Source: Desmodus rotundus | Lineage: Eukaryota; Chordata; Mammalia; Chiroptera; Phyllostomidae | Direction: 5' to 3' | Assembly: GCF_022682495.2 (NCBI RefSeq) | Contig: NC_071391.1 | Coordinates: 43,677,998 to 43,741,997, forward strand | DNA length: 64,000 nucleotides | Shown: positions 12,325 through 24,162 of the stretch, piece by piece | Position numbering within the stretch: position 1 is the stretch's first letter | Layout: each line of letters opens with the position of its first letter | Notes under the pieces: model-generated | Database searches by the model: none | Seen by the model: the letters and a program-made list of their open reading frames with translations, nothing else | What the model was told of the DNA's origin: nothing | Position numbers and translations under genes: made by a program

Positions 12325-12929
12325 TCAGGAGCCCGGGGGGCACAGGGTCATGGGAACTGGACAGTTCCAAGGATTGAAATACGGATAAGCAGTCTGAGAA
12401 AAGTGACATTTAGAGAACTTGTAGATGAGTGACCCTTGGTTTGTGACATTAAAAAATGAGACAGTGCCTGCTTCAAAGTCTAGGAAAACCCCAACTCGAC
12501 GGGGAGGAGCAGCCATGTAAAGGGTCAGGACCTTGGGATCTGAGGTGGGAGAGTCCTCAAAGGCCCTGTACTCAGATTTGTCCTGTAAGCCTATAACCCA
12601 GTAGCCATTTTCAGGTCTGAACCTGGAGTAAGCGTTTGAATGATTTACATTTGGGTTAAAAACAAACCCAGAGCTTTTTTTTCTATCGAAGTTACTTGGT
12701 GTACTGTATACCCCCAGGATCCAGGCAATCTTCCCAGACACATCAACTTCCCAGTAACATTTTCCTGAGGAGAAATGTTGGCTGCCCACAACATCAAAAG
12801 CAGAAAAATTACATGGATTACATGGACGTACATTGTTAAACACTGAATGTTGCCCAACTGTCACTTGTCTCTGATCCGCAGAAATGACAACATTTGAAAG
12901 ATTGTTGAGTGGATTCAGCATCAAGTCCA
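12325..12929 (-). CDS. TRIM22: TRIM22 last coding exon (B30.2/SPRY domain)
   Basis: The acceptor ccctacag precedes tggacttg; with the previous exon it reads Tyr-Trp-Val-Asp. The exon encodes the whole PRY-SPRY domain: VISADQRQV (PRY), [63 protein letters not shown], and the stop after CPPGS. All hallmark SPRY motifs (WEVDV, YWVIGL, VGVFLD, VSFFN) are intact. In TRIM5 and TRIM22 this domain carries rapidly evolving loops that set target specificity. Confidence 0.93.
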
Positions 12930-15900
12930 CTGTAGGGAAAATGACACAGTCAGGTGAATTACATAGGGCAGGTGTGTCTTGTGACACTGTGGGGAGGCAT
13001 ATTGGGAATCGAATGGGAGGAACATGAGTTAATGGGTCAGTGTTGGATAGATTACTTTAGAACTATTGTAGGTATGCCTATTTTGGAGGAATACGTGTAA
13101 CTAAGATTATGGCACTTTGTAGTACCAGCACTTCTGAAAAGAGGTCAGAACATGGTGATTGAAGAACTGGTCGCTTCTTACCCCAGTAGCTTTGGACTTC
13201 TGTCAGCTCTGAAATGACAAAAGTTTCAGTGATGTTGTTAGAAGTAAAGGCAGAAACACTGTACCTGTCTTCTCTCTTGAGTGGGAACATAAAGGGGAGT
13301 CCTTTGAGGCTGTCAACTGGAGAAGGAGAGGACACCTGGCCCTTCTTTGGCACTGGGTGTTTGTCTCTTCTTGTCAGGACTCCTTCTTTTTTATCTCATA
13401 TGGAAATAACATCCACTCCCTCAGTTTGCTCTGACACTATGAGAATCCCACACCCACACCCTATCCCTGGCTCTCCTCACCTTTAAATTTCTGCAGCATC
13501 CCATTGAGATCTGGAACTCGGAATGTACTCTTCGCTTTGTTGGAAACAATTTTTGGCTTCTTCAAAGTGTCAATCTCGCTCCTAGAAAAGAAAAGTGTTG
13601 ATTGCCCACACTTTTGACTTTGTGTCTCTCCAAGACCAATGTCTCCCTCACCTGTCCCTCCAATGATGCCTCCTCACTCAACCCTGTTTCCCTGAAGAAC
13701 CTCAGGGAGGGAGAAGTGAGAGCCCTGTCACTGCAGCCATAAGAAATGTCTTCATGTCTGCCTTTCCATTCACCCTCTGAGTGACCTTGGGAAGGACTTC
13801 TTCTCATGAACCCCGTGTTCTTCCTTCTAAAATAGAAGAATTAACTCCTTACTCTCTACTTCTTAAAAAACAATATGGTATTAGATGAAATAATGGTACC
13901 TTCAAAAGTTCTTTGGTGCTTTTTAAAAAAGAATGATATAAGAAGAAGTCAGTGCTATATCATTTGGTCCTCTTGGAAGGAGCCAGAAATATGGGTTTCC
14001 AGGTAAATAGTTAGTGGGGAAGCTCTAGAACTAAGCTACTGATAATTTTAGGTTATCAAGTGTGCGGCTTCTGCATCTGAAGGCTGAAGGTCTCCTAAGT
14101 CTGTTATCTCAGTATAGATGCTGAGAGTGACATATAAGGTCACACTGTCTGGGGAAACATTACAAATATTTGGGAAATAAGAACCTATGACATCCAAATT
14201 AATAGTGATCTGAATTTCATGTGTTTGATGCTTGCCAAGTAGGTCGGCAACTTCAGACAAATAAAACCATTTTTGCCCTGTAACATGCTGAAGTGTTTAA
14301 TCAATAAGAGGTTAATTATTGGCACTAGGACTAAAGTCATTATTTCTCAAGACTTGAGGACAAGATCCTCCCTGCAACAAGACAGGCACCTATGAAGTAT
14401 ACAAATAAACAGAGGCAGAAACCAAGGTCTTCTAAAAGGAGTGAACTTGTTGAATACTGATACTGTAACCCCTTATTTTCCATGCTTCTATTCACACAAA
14501 CTCTGTGACCTCCCACCACATACGTTCCCTACATTAAAAAGTTTCACCTGTCATCAGCAATTTGAAACCATGTAATACCCAAATTTTTAAAAATTATGCA
14601 ACTTTATTCAGGGTTGTTTATGGTTCCATATAAATTTCTGAAATGTTTGTTCTATATCTGTGAAATATGTCATAGGTACTTTAATAGGGATTGCACTGAA
14701 TCTATAAATCACTTTGGGTAGTATGGCCATTTGTTTGTGTCTTCCTTAATTTCTTTCTTCAGTGTTGTGTAGTTTTCTGAGTACAGGTCTTTTACCTCCT
14801 TGGTTGGGTTTATTCCTAGGTACTTTATTTTTCTTGTTGCTATATCAAATGGGATTTTTTTTCCTGATTTCTGTTTCAGCAGTTTCATTGTTGCCAATGA
14901 TACCTCAGACAAGGACCTGATCTCCAAAATATATAAGGAACTCACACGACTCTACTCCAGGAAGACAAACAACCCAATTAAAAAATGGGCAAAGGACTTG
15001 AACAGACACTTCTCCAAGGAAGACATACAGAGGGCCCAGAGACATATGAAAAGATGCTCAGCATCACTAGCCATCAGAGAGATGCAAATTAAAACCACAA
15101 TGAGGTACCATCTCACACCGGTTAGAGTGGCCAATATAAACAAATCAACAAACGAATGTTGGAGAGGAGGCGGAGAAAAGGGAACCCTAGTGCACTGTGG
15201 GTGGGAATGCAGACTGGTGCAGCCACTGTGGAAAACAGTATGGAATTTCCTCAGAAAACTAAAAATGGAACTGCCCTTTGACCCAGCAATTCTGCTGCTG
15301 GGATTATACCCTAAGAACCCTGAAACACCAATCCAAAAGAACCTATGCACCCCAATGTTCATAGCAGCACAATTTACAATAGCCAAGTACTGGAAGCAAC
15401 CTAAGTGCCCATCAGCATATGAGTGGATCAAAAAATTATGGTATATTTACACAATGGAATTCTACGCAGCAGAGAGAAAGAAGGAGCTTATACCCTTTGC
15501 AATGGCATGGATGGAACTGGAGAGCATTATGCTAAGTGAAATAAACCAGATGGTGAGGGACAAATACCATATGATCTCACCTTTAACCAGAACATAATCA
15601 ACAGAAGAAAAAAGCAAACAAAATATAACCAGAGACATTGAAATTAAGAACATTGTAACAATAACCACAGGGGAGTGGGGAGGGTATAGTGGGGAGAGGG
15701 GTCTATAGGAGCTACTATAAAGGACACATGGACAAAATCAAGAGGGAGGGTAGAGGTGGGGGAAGGAGGTGGGACTGGCTGGGGTGGGGTGGAAGGAAGG
15801 GGAGAAAATGCAGACAATTGTAACTGAATAAAAATAAATAAATAAATTTTAAAAATAAATAAATAAATAAAAATTATGCAACTTTAAAAAATTATGATTG

Positions 15901-18900
15901 ATTCAAGATTACTCTTACTGTTATAATTCTGTCATCACACACAAAAAGGGCCACGCCTGGTCTGGTACACATACCTTCTTAAGATGTTAATCACATCCTG
16001 GGGAAAAGAGATAATACATATGTCAAGTGTAAGGTTTCCAGATTTAGAAGATTAACCTGGTTTAGAAGATTAACTTGGTTAAGTTTTAACCTAGTTAAAA
16101 TTTAATTTGGGATAAATTCCAAATAAGTCTTAGTACAATCATCACCTCTGCAATACTTAGGATACTCTTCTGCTAAAAAATGATGTGCCATTTATCTGAA
16201 ATTCAAATTTAAATGTTCCTTATTTTATCCAGCAAATCTTGAAGGAGAAATAAGCCCTCCTACCTTACGAAGTTTTACTTACCGTCCTCCTCACACTCCT
16301 AGCACCCCTTGATATGGTGTGAATAAGAAGATGGTCAAAATAAATAAATGGGGACAAACTGTAGAGATAAGACCTAGACCAAGCCTCCCAAGGGTTCATG
16401 TGAGGATGTTATAAAGATGCTTCAAGGGTTTGGAGATGTAATATATTGAAAAGAAAGTCACCCTATAGTTTTTTAATACACCTTCATGAGACGATCCCCT
16501 TAAATCATTATGCTTTTATTTATTATAGAGACAAATAAAGGCAAAATCTTCTATTTGTCAGACATCATTTTAGGCTCTGGGGAATCAAACATGAATAATT
16601 AGGAATTACACTGTTCAGGAAGTATATTCTCTTTTGATGCAGGAACAAGCAAACTAGCCCCTCAAACAAATGTTCCTCTGGCCTCCCTCCACTCACTCCA
16701 TGTACTTCCTACATATCACCTGAAGGGAAACTCAAGTTTTATGTATGAAACAGGCCATGAGAACCAGCAGCAGAGAAAGTCTAAAATGTAATTGACTGTT
16801 TTCCAACCTTTTAATTCCATTGTCCAAATCAATATCCTCTTCACCATTGACTAAAATGTATATCTAACCCTAAATTTTAATATCATATTAAGCCAATTCA
16901 GTACATATGGTCAGCTTCTTTTAGCCATCTTCTTTTCCCTGTTTGAACATGATTGGCCTTATTTTTTTCATGGAAATACACCAATATATTTGGTTTTTCC
17001 CTCTTTAGTCTAAACCCTTTATACCAACAAAGCCTTGATTGTACATCCTCAAAACATGTAGCTCTCTGCATTAGGTCTTTTGTTGTTATTGTATATGTGA
17101 AAAAACAGCTAAAACTGGCTTAAATTCAAAATAAAAAAAGAGAAACTCAAAAAGAAGATATCACTTTTGTACTACCTAGGTTTTTAGGAAAAATCTTGTC
17201 ACCAGCATCTGTTTTTCTTCTCAAAATCTTATTTTCTACCTGCTATATGAAGTTTCTTTTCATAATCAATGTGGTGTCAACATGAATATCCTGGTTTAAA
17301 TGATAATTCATGATATATTGCCTAGCAGAAAAGAGAATTTCTCTTTCTCGACATAACCCTAATATTCTAAGCACACAAGTCATTGCCTTGAAATGGATCA
17401 GATACATATCTTAAAATAATTACTGCGACATTGGTAAACCTATAGGAATTGCATACATTGATTTACTTAGAATTAAGAGACACATATATTTCTAATGCCA
17501 CTGATTTTATCAGCACTAATCAACTACCTGGAGTGAGAGTAGAGATGGTTCCTCAAAGGGTAATCAAGAGATGGTTTTAAAGAAAGTAATTAAATGAGGT
17601 TGGATAGACAACTGTCCTATATAGTCCATTCCTTAGCTGACACATCTCCTCACCCTATAAAAATCCCACAAGGGTTTTAATAAAAATTAACAAGATATTG
17701 AAAATTTAATGGACCTAGGACAGTGTTTCTCAGCTTTGACACTACTGGGATCCTGCCCTGATAATTCTTTGCAATGACCCCTGCCTTGTGCTTTGCAGCT
17801 GAATTAGCAGCATTTCTGGTCTCTACCTATTACATGGCAGTAAGATTTTCCAAATGGTCCCTGCTGCAGAGGTGTTTAAATGGTCTCCAGAGAGACCTGA
17901 CTTAGCATAGAATTGTTTTACCATAGAACTGAATAGGATTACCCTACCCTATTTCAAAATTTTTATGAAGCCATAGTAATCAAAAGCTTTAGAGTGTCAG
18001 TGCAAAAATAAATATAAACATTTATGTAAGAGAGTGATAATCCAGAAATGTATCCTTATATTTAGAGCAAATTTAATTTTGGTAAAAGTGCCATACTAAT
18101 TCACTGGGGAAGGGAGAGATTCAGCAAATGTTGAACTGAATTTGTTCCTGGTTCAACATCATGGATGGAACTGGAGAATATTATGTTAAGTGAAATAAGT
18201 CAGTCAGTGAAAGGCAAATACCATATGATCTCACTTATAAGAGGAATCTAATGACCAAAATAAGCTAACAAGGAAATAGAACCAGAAACACCACTGGAAG
18301 CAGTCAGAGGGGTAGGATGAGGGATAATAATGGAAAGAACGGAAAGGACTGGTCAAAGAACATGTATGAATGACACATGGACATGGACAATGGTGTGGGG
18401 GGATTGACTGTGGGAGAGGGGGTGGGCTGGATGGGGGAGGGCAAAGGGTGAACAATTGGAATAACTATAATAGAATAACAAAAATAATAAGTGAAAAAAT
18501 CTCAATATATTTATTTAAAAATTTAGGATTACATACGTACAGTGGGTGATTTCATATCTAATTATAGCTTAAGAAATGTGTTTTTTAAGGCAGGAGTAAA
18601 GATTCAGCTGATAGAAATTGATTACTCCAGTATTGGAACCAAAATTAAGAAATTCTTGTTCAACACCAGTCAGAATGGCCGTCATAAACAAATCAACATA
18701 CAATTAGTGCAGGAGAGGTTGTGGAGAAAATGGAACCATAGTACACTGTTGGTGGGAATGCAGACTGCTATAGCCACTGTGGAAATCAGTATGGAATTTC
18801 CTCAAAAACTAAAAATGGAACTGCCTTTTGATCTGGCAATTCCTCTGCTGGGAGAATACCCTAAGAAACTTGAAACACCAATTCAAAGAACCTATGCACC

Positions 18901-19575
18901 CCAGTGTTCATAGCAGTGCAATTTTCAATAGCCAAATGCTGGAAACAGCCTATGTGCTGATAAGTATATGAGTAGATCAAAAACCTGTGGTACATTCACA
19001 CAATGGAATACTATGGAACAGAAAGAGAGAAGGAATTCTTACCCTTAGCAACAGCATGGATAGAATTGGAGAGCATTTGCTAAGTGAAATAAGTCAGGTA
19101 GTAAAAGACATATCTCACTTGCAGGTGGAACTTAATCAACAAAAGAAACAAGCTAACAAAATAGAACCAGAGAAATGGAAATAAAGAACAAAATGACAGT
19201 AACCAGAGGGGAGGGAGATAATGGAGGAAGGGTCAAGTCAAGGAACATGTATAAAGAACCCATGGACAAGGTCAATAGGTGGAGGAGGATTGAATGTGGG
19301 AGGTGGGGGTGGGTAGCAAAGGGGAGAGTAAAGGGGGAAAATGAGGACAACTGTAATTGAACAACAATAAAAAGGAAGAAATCCCTGTTCAGCTAGCAAA
19401 GGGAAATGGCAAGAAGACAAGCAGAGAAAATCTCAATTTCCTAAGAGTCTCCATACATTTCATAGTTTAAGATCAAGTCATGCAGTTAATTTCATGAAAA
19501 AGATTAAAAATTTATATTAGATACCATCCCTTTATCAAGTCTCTATTGGTTTCCCCTAATCTTTCCCTAGGCAGT

Positions 19576-19609
<34 letters not shown>

Positions 19610-21896
19610 GCATATTCATATGTGCTCATCCCTCACCCAGGTACTAGTCTATCATTACATCTGCCACTCCTTAAAATAACAACAAAATCTAACACAAAGA
19701 GAGATGTGAGTTGTTCGACTAAGATCAGTGAAGAAATGCCTTACAAATGCTAGATCACAGATAACAGAAGCTTATAGAGACTCTTCTCTCAAATTTTGCC
19801 CAAACCTTTATAAATAATAGCAACGGGAATTTCTCTTGCAATTTGTATACCGAATTTCCTGATGATCCTCAAAGTAAATGACAGAAAGGAGCAGTAGGGG
19901 TCATTGGAACCTTTTAATGAAAGAGAAGGTCCAGAAGGCAAAGAAACTTAATCTCTGTGTTTCCTCAGAATCTTGTATGTGGGAGCTCCATCCCAAGTCT
20001 TACCTGAGGCATCTCTATAGATTCTATGGATTCAGGTATATGAGGCTGGAGATCTGAGTGGAGCTCACTCACATTCACTTCGTCTTCCTCCAGCTTTTGC
20101 AGCTCCTTCTGCTCCTCTTTGTCCAGGATGCCTCTCATTTCCTCAAACCCTTTCAGAATCCTCTCTCTCTCAGTCTGTATAAGTTTCTTTGGGGATCAGA
20201 AGAGAAACAGGCAGTCAGTCTTTCATGAGCCTTGGGAGCCAAGACAAGAAATATTTATTTCAGGCACTTAGGAGGTAAAAGGAAAAGAGCAATTCCTGGG
20301 AAAACCATTTTTCCTACTATTTTCCCTTGAGCTCCACCTAGAGTAATTCATTCAAGTCTATTTTCTCAAGGCCCACCAGGGGACACAATGTGCTACCTGG
20401 TTGAGGTTTGGATTGTAGACACCTGTCCTGGACAATCATGCCATAGTATATATGAAACTCCTCCACCCATACCTACAAAACAAGGAATCTGGGATCTCAC
20501 TCACTGAGTTTTCTGGAAGTATCAGAGCCTCAAACTCGACGATGGAAGTGGGTCATGAGATTCATGAATAATTTTCACATTGCTTCCCTCTAGGTGTTTT
20601 CCTCCAAAATGGTTGCTTTCACTTGGGACATGTCTACTCTGTAGCCCCCAACACTTAATAGGGAAGAAACTGAGTGAGGACTAATCAAATATCTTCTGGA
20701 CTCATTAATTGTGAGGTACCAAGGAGGAAGGGGCCTCCTTGTAATTGGACCAAGATGCTGACCACTTTCCTGTCTTAAAACTCCCTCAGGAATAATGTCT
20801 TCCTACCTTCCAGGTAGCTCTCTCTTCATTGATGTCAGCTTCCAACTGCTCAGCTTCCTGCTGCTCCTGTGACAGCTTCTTCAGAGCTTCCTGGAGCTTC
20901 TCCTGTGGGAATAAAATCACCAAAGTCAAGCTATGAGCTTTCCTAGAACCTGGATTAAGGATAAATGGAGAAGAAATCAGGTTCACCTCAAAAGAGACTA
21001 AAGTTTCCAAAATGAACCTGGCAATTAGAGCTGAGAATGTAGACAGAAATCTGAGCAGGTGAATGTACTCTTTATCCCTGGGTGATATGAGTTATCACCC
21101 CTCTATCAACAGTAACTTGTATCTGTCTTTTCCTAGATGAAAACCTGATCCTGCAGCAAGTAAAGTTCTTTCCTCTCATGGACACTTTTCTTTCCTCTAA
21201 GCAAATGTTCCTAAAAATCCTGCTGCTCATGGGGGCAATCAGAGCTTATCTTGGGAAGCAACTCTCAGTCATACAACTTCTCTTTGCTAAGATCGTGTAG
21301 TCTACATTTATTCTTGAAGAAAATGAAAGAATGCAAAGAAATGTTCTTCAAGACTCAGAAGCTGGGCCAAGGGTATGAAAAGAGAATGCAGGGCTAGTTC
21401 TATGATGATGAGGGGAATGAATAGGATTCAAAAGTGAAGATTTCACTTCAGGTACCATTCAATATTTCCCCACCGTGGGGCTTACCTGATATTCCTTGAT
21501 CACCTCCATGATGGGGGACATTTGGTGACCTTGGTGCTCCTGGACACAAAGCCTGCAAATAACCTTCCCATCATCCTTACAGAAGATATCACAATTTTCA
21601 CCATGGTGCTCACAGAGATCGCTCTTCCTCCGCTGGTGTGAACTCATGTCGACCTCCCTGAATTTCTTCAGTGTCCCTGCCAGCTGCCAATTAAACCGGA
21701 GGTTCCAAGGCTGGTATCTGCTCTGGCAAACAGGACAGTAGCATTCACATCCTAGGTGGCTCCCTGATTCACTGTGCGCAGTGATGCAGTCTTGGCAGAA
21801 GCTGTGGCCACAGTCCAAGCTCATGGGTTCTGTCAGGAGCTCCTGGCAGATGGGGCAGGTCACCTCTTTCATGCTCTCTTGTGATGTAAAATCCAT
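12325..21896 (-). CDS. TRIM22: TRIM22 orthologue, seven coding exons, 481 aa predicted
   Basis: The coding sequence joins 21896..21486, 20902..20807, 20186..20004, 15997..15975, 13581..13481, 13208..13182 and 12929..12325: 1446 nt including stop, all in frame with GT-AG introns. Domain order is RING (C14, C17, C29, H31, C34, C37, C54, C57), B-box 2 (C95 to H124), coiled coil, linker and B30.2/SPRY. The family is an interferon-induced E3 ubiquitin ligase restricting several viruses. TRIM22 rather than TRIM5, 6 or 34 is indicated by ILKGF...EVNV in the coiled coil, EKLQ at the exon 3 start, and SPRY text such as [20 protein letters not shown] and ending [11 protein letters not shown]. The start MDFTSQ fits the family MDF start; the frame stays open upstream into the intron. 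Human TRIM22 is 498 aa; the shortfall is a 16-residue coiled-coil deletion. No promoter was located. Confidence 0.92.
13182..13208 (-). CDS. TRIM22: TRIM22 27-nt exon (linker)
   Basis: Acceptor catttcag and donor gtaagaa flank 27 nt encoding ELTEVQSYW plus one base. The size and the ELT...YW text are diagnostic of the TRIM5/6/22/34 family. Confidence 0.9.
13481..13581 (-). CDS. TRIM22: TRIM22 101-nt exon (linker)
   Basis: Acceptor cttttctag and donor gtgagg flank 101 nt reading [11 protein letters not shown], then [17 protein letters not shown]. This is the family linker between coiled coil and SPRY (compare the TLKKPK...APDL..ML pattern in the paralogue here). Its length equals the paralogous exon at 42003-42103. 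Confidence 0.9.
14589..15886 (+). mobile_element. L1 3' end with 5' inversion (twin priming) and 18-bp target-site duplication
   Basis: The same 18 bases (aaaaattatgcaacttta) occur at 14589-14606 and 15869-15886. Between them, about 14607-14898 is L1 ORF2 sequence in reverse orientation (minus-strand reading [16 protein letters not shown], then [20 protein letters not shown]), and about 14899-15600 is the ORF2 C-terminal end in forward orientation ([40 protein letters not shown]), followed by a G-rich 3' UTR and AATAAA-rich tail. The sense part is open up to its stop near 15597. It lies in the TRIM22 intron between the 23-nt and 101-nt exons, antisense to the gene. It is a dead 5'-truncated copy. 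Confidence 0.92.
15975..15997 (-). CDS. TRIM22: TRIM22 23-nt exon
   Basis: Acceptor ttccccag and donor gtatgtg flank exactly 23 nt encoding DVINILR plus two bases, the conserved micro-exon after the coiled coil in this TRIM subfamily. The paralogous exon at 44146-44168 has the same size and phase. Confidence 0.9.
15998..17919. other. TRIM22 intron sequence
   Basis: There is no gene here. Blocks at about 16230-16420 and 16640-17010 are similar to the corresponding intron of the TRIM5-like gene (about 44200-44330 and 44640-45075), including the 'caccaatatatttgg' and 'tacttgtc/tatttgtca' neighbourhoods, as expected for duplicated genes. Confidence 0.65.
17920..18490 (+). mobile_element. Old L1 ORF2 and 3' UTR fragments
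   Basis: Around 17940-18100 the sequence follows the L1 ORF2 block beginning 'cctatttcaaaatttttatgaagcc', with many substitutions. From about 18160 it matches the 3' end of ORF2 and the G-rich 3' UTR (tggatggaactggagaatat, then a gtgggagagggggtggg tract), ending in an A-rich tail near 18485. The two parts may be one decayed element or two. Confidence 0.75.
18650..19375 (+). mobile_element. L1 3' end, 5' truncated
   Basis: The text resembles the ORF2 C-terminal end (frame fragments reading [20 protein letters not shown] and a following 'ctatgcaccccagtgttcat' block), then L1 3' UTR with a G-rich tract near 19270-19320 and an 'acaacaataaaa' end. It is parallel to, but more diverged than, the L1 at 14607-15868. 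Frameshifts and stops prevent coding. Confidence 0.85.
19578..19609. repeat. (CA)n microsatellite
   Basis: About 16 uninterrupted CA units inside a TRIM22 intron. Confidence 0.95.
20004..20186 (-). CDS. TRIM22: TRIM22 coiled-coil exon, 48 nt shorter than normal
   Basis: Donor gtaagact and acceptor ccccaaag flank 183 nt, in frame, reading [20 protein letters not shown] then [11 protein letters not shown] and ending EMPQ. The equivalent exon of the neighbouring TRIM5-like gene is 231 nt, the usual family size. Compared with my knowledge of human TRIM22, 16 residues after EVNV are missing and the remaining tail ([14 protein letters not shown]...) is diverged. An internal gtgagt directly after GAAGTGAAT could act as a cryptic donor. 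The deletion removes the distal part of the dimerising coil. Confidence 0.88.
20807..20902 (-). CDS. TRIM22: TRIM22 96-nt exon (coiled-coil start)
   Basis: Acceptor attcccacag and donor gtaggaag flank 96 nt reading [20 protein letters not shown] then [12 protein letters not shown]. It has strong heptad character, high Glu, Gln and Lys, and the exact family exon size. Confidence 0.92.
21486..21896 (-). CDS. TRIM22: TRIM22 first coding exon (RING and B-box 2)
   Basis: Encodes residues 1-137. The RING reads CPIC...CGHSFCQDC...CPVC and the B-box 2 reads CEHHG...[16 protein letters not shown], with all zinc ligands present. The donor gtaag follows Gln137 (EYQ). The upstream splice acceptor is probably ccccacag at 21945, giving about 48 nt of 5' UTR in this exon. 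Extra cysteines (C50, C52) occur in the RING loop before the last CPVC pair. Confidence 0.93.
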
Positions 21897-21944
21897 GGCC
21901 TTCTTCCTGTCCTGATTCCAGAGGCTCTTCTTGCTCACAAACTC

Positions 21945-22759
21945 CTGTGGGGCTGGTAATACCAAAGGGAGCAGGATAAGAATGGCAGGAAGAGGAAGGA
22001 CACTGGTGTGCAGAGATTTAGAAGAGGACAAAACATTAATATTCAATTAGGAAAGGAAAAGAGAGAGAGAAGAAAGGTGGGTCAGTGACAGGATGAAAAG
22101 GACACTTGGTAATACTTTCAAACACTTTACTCTCGGTTAATGTCACATGATACATTTCATCCTTTCCAGGCAATGACAGATTGCTATTTTCTCTTTTTCT
22201 ATTGGATAGAAGGACAATTGAGGCCCTTCCTACCAAGAGCTTTGTGCTTCTCCATCATGAGTCTTACCTAGTTTTCCCCTTCCCCAAACACATCCAACAT
22301 CTTAATTACACTAACCTGACTGCAGCCTGCTAGGTTTTTATACTGGCTCTTTTCTCTGCATGGAATGACCCAAAACCTATCACTTGCATGACTTATTTTA
22401 TTTTAACTTACATACAGTTATATTTACATCACATGATTTTTTTAAGAGTACAGTAATTTCTAGTAAATTTATGGAATGGTATTAGTATGACTATCACCAA
22501 ATTACAAATTCTAGAACATATTTATTTCTTGAAAACAAAGCTAATACCATTAGCAGTCACCCCCATTCTGACCCCAAACCTCAGGCTTCCATTCATCTAC
22601 CTTCTGTTTTTACAGATTTATTTTTACTGATAAATTCATAACAGTGGACCATATGGTCTTTTGAGTAGGAATTCTTCCACTTAGCATTTGTCATAGAGAT
22701 TCATCTCTCCTTCCTTTCTCTCCCATGCAAAAAACATAATCTCAGTATTAAAATCAGAA
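21945..22759. other. Upstream intron of TRIM22
   Basis: This is expected to be the intron between an unseen 5' non-coding exon and the first coding exon. No splice-paired exon, TATA box or interferon response element could be assigned with confidence. Confidence 0.4.
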
Positions 22760-23110
22760 ACCCCACTGCTGTCCCTGAGATTTTGCACTTGTTGTCTCTG
22801 CATGGCATGATCTTCTCCCTGATGTTCACATGCCTTCTTCTTATGTTTTATTCAGTCTCCGTCTCACATGGGCCCTTATCAGAAGGGCCTGCTCCAGTGT
22901 ATCTACAGCAAAACTGTCAATACTATCACTTGCCGTACGTTTGCTATATTTTTCTTATTACACTTTAAAATACAAAACATCTTCCTCTAACTGTTTACTT
23001 TTTCTTCTTAAAAACAAATCCAGGCATAGATTGGGCACATTCTGTCCACTGATGTGTCCTCAGTACCTAGAAGAGTGCATCACACGGGAACACAATGTTT
23101 GATGAATATA
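22760..23110 (+). mobile_element. L2 LINE 3' end (ancient)
   Basis: It shows the L2 order: a 'cacttgttgtctctgcatgg' block, a block about shifting proceeds (tcagaagggcctgctcc), a T-rich part, and the end block 'ctgatgtgtcctcagtacctagaagagtgc'. It is strongly decayed. A similarly placed L2-like segment sits upstream of the TRIM5-like first coding exon (50940-51260). Confidence 0.65.
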
Positions 23111-23399
23111 GAAAACTAGAAGCTCCCCAGCTCTCCATGGAAGATTAGAACTTTTTAATCAGCTCTTCACTTTATACCATAATTAGCAGTTCTCCAACAC
23201 CTGAGAACTGTTTCCTTGCTAACACACCTGTCCCCCACAGAACATCCCCATGCCCTCAAACTCATTCCCCAGAGAAACCTACAGAAACACCAAAGACCAC
23301 AATGGAGAGGTCATTTTAGTACTAACAGTTTTATGAGTAGTTGTAATTTAGAAATTACCTTGACCTATTCATTTCTTATATGAAATTTTAGAAAAATGA

Positions 23400-23690
23400 C
23401 TACTCCCTTCTTGGATTAAGATATACACAAAACAGTCACAAAATCAATACAGGAATATAAAAGTAGAGCATAAGGAATACAGTCCATAATAAGGTAATAA
23501 CTATGTATGGTGCCAGGTGGGTACTTGAAATATCAGTGGGGAGGGATCAGTCTGTAAAGTATGATTGTCTAAACACTATGCTATAAATCTGAAACTAATA
23601 CAGAATTATACTGAACGTTGACTGTAATGGAAATTTCAATTAAAATAAAATAGTAAAAGTAAATTTAAATATAAAAAGAATATTCATTAG
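23400..23690 (+). mobile_element. L1-type 3' UTR fragment
   Basis: The text 'aataactatgtatggtgcca', then 'ctgaaactaatacagaatta' and an 'aatttcaattaaaa' end is the 3' end seen in many old laurasiatherian L1 copies. It is non-coding. Confidence 0.55.
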
Positions 23691-24162
23691 ATGTGTGTAT
23701 ATAATAATGACTTACAGAGTTCAAGGTCATTCTTTTAAAATGGGGAGAAGTGTTGGGAAACACGCCATCTCCAATAATGCCATTCAGCATTCTCTCCATT
23801 ACTGCACTGATCAAACAGAGCTAAGGTTGCATGAACTAGATTGACACCCAGTGCTATGGCGGGGGTGGGGGGGGGGGTAGAAACAGAGAGAACAAAACCA
23901 TCTGGGTGGTTCTGAGGAGTCTTGTTTGTAGATTTTGGGGCCTATACCATGGCCAGGACAGAAGGCAATGTGTCAAGAGGCACATAAATGTGTGTGTTTT
24001 TAGGTAGGGAGAGGTGTGTTCATATCAGGATCACACATACAACACAGACCTGAGGGACATAAATTCCAATGAGGCATCTGTTAGTCATGAGAGAAGACTC
24101 AGTATGTAAGGATGCCATGTCCTGGAGAAATAAATTCTGTGCAGTTCCAAGCACACTAAATG

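Noticed and set aside
14800..15597. 265-codon frame that could be called a gene
   Set aside because: It joins inverted and sense L1 ORF2 sequence inside a target-site duplication, so it is part of a dead L1.
20786..21010. Minus-strand frame starting in the intron before the 96-nt TRIM22 exon
   Set aside because: The part after the cacag acceptor is the real exon; the upstream codons are intron read-through.
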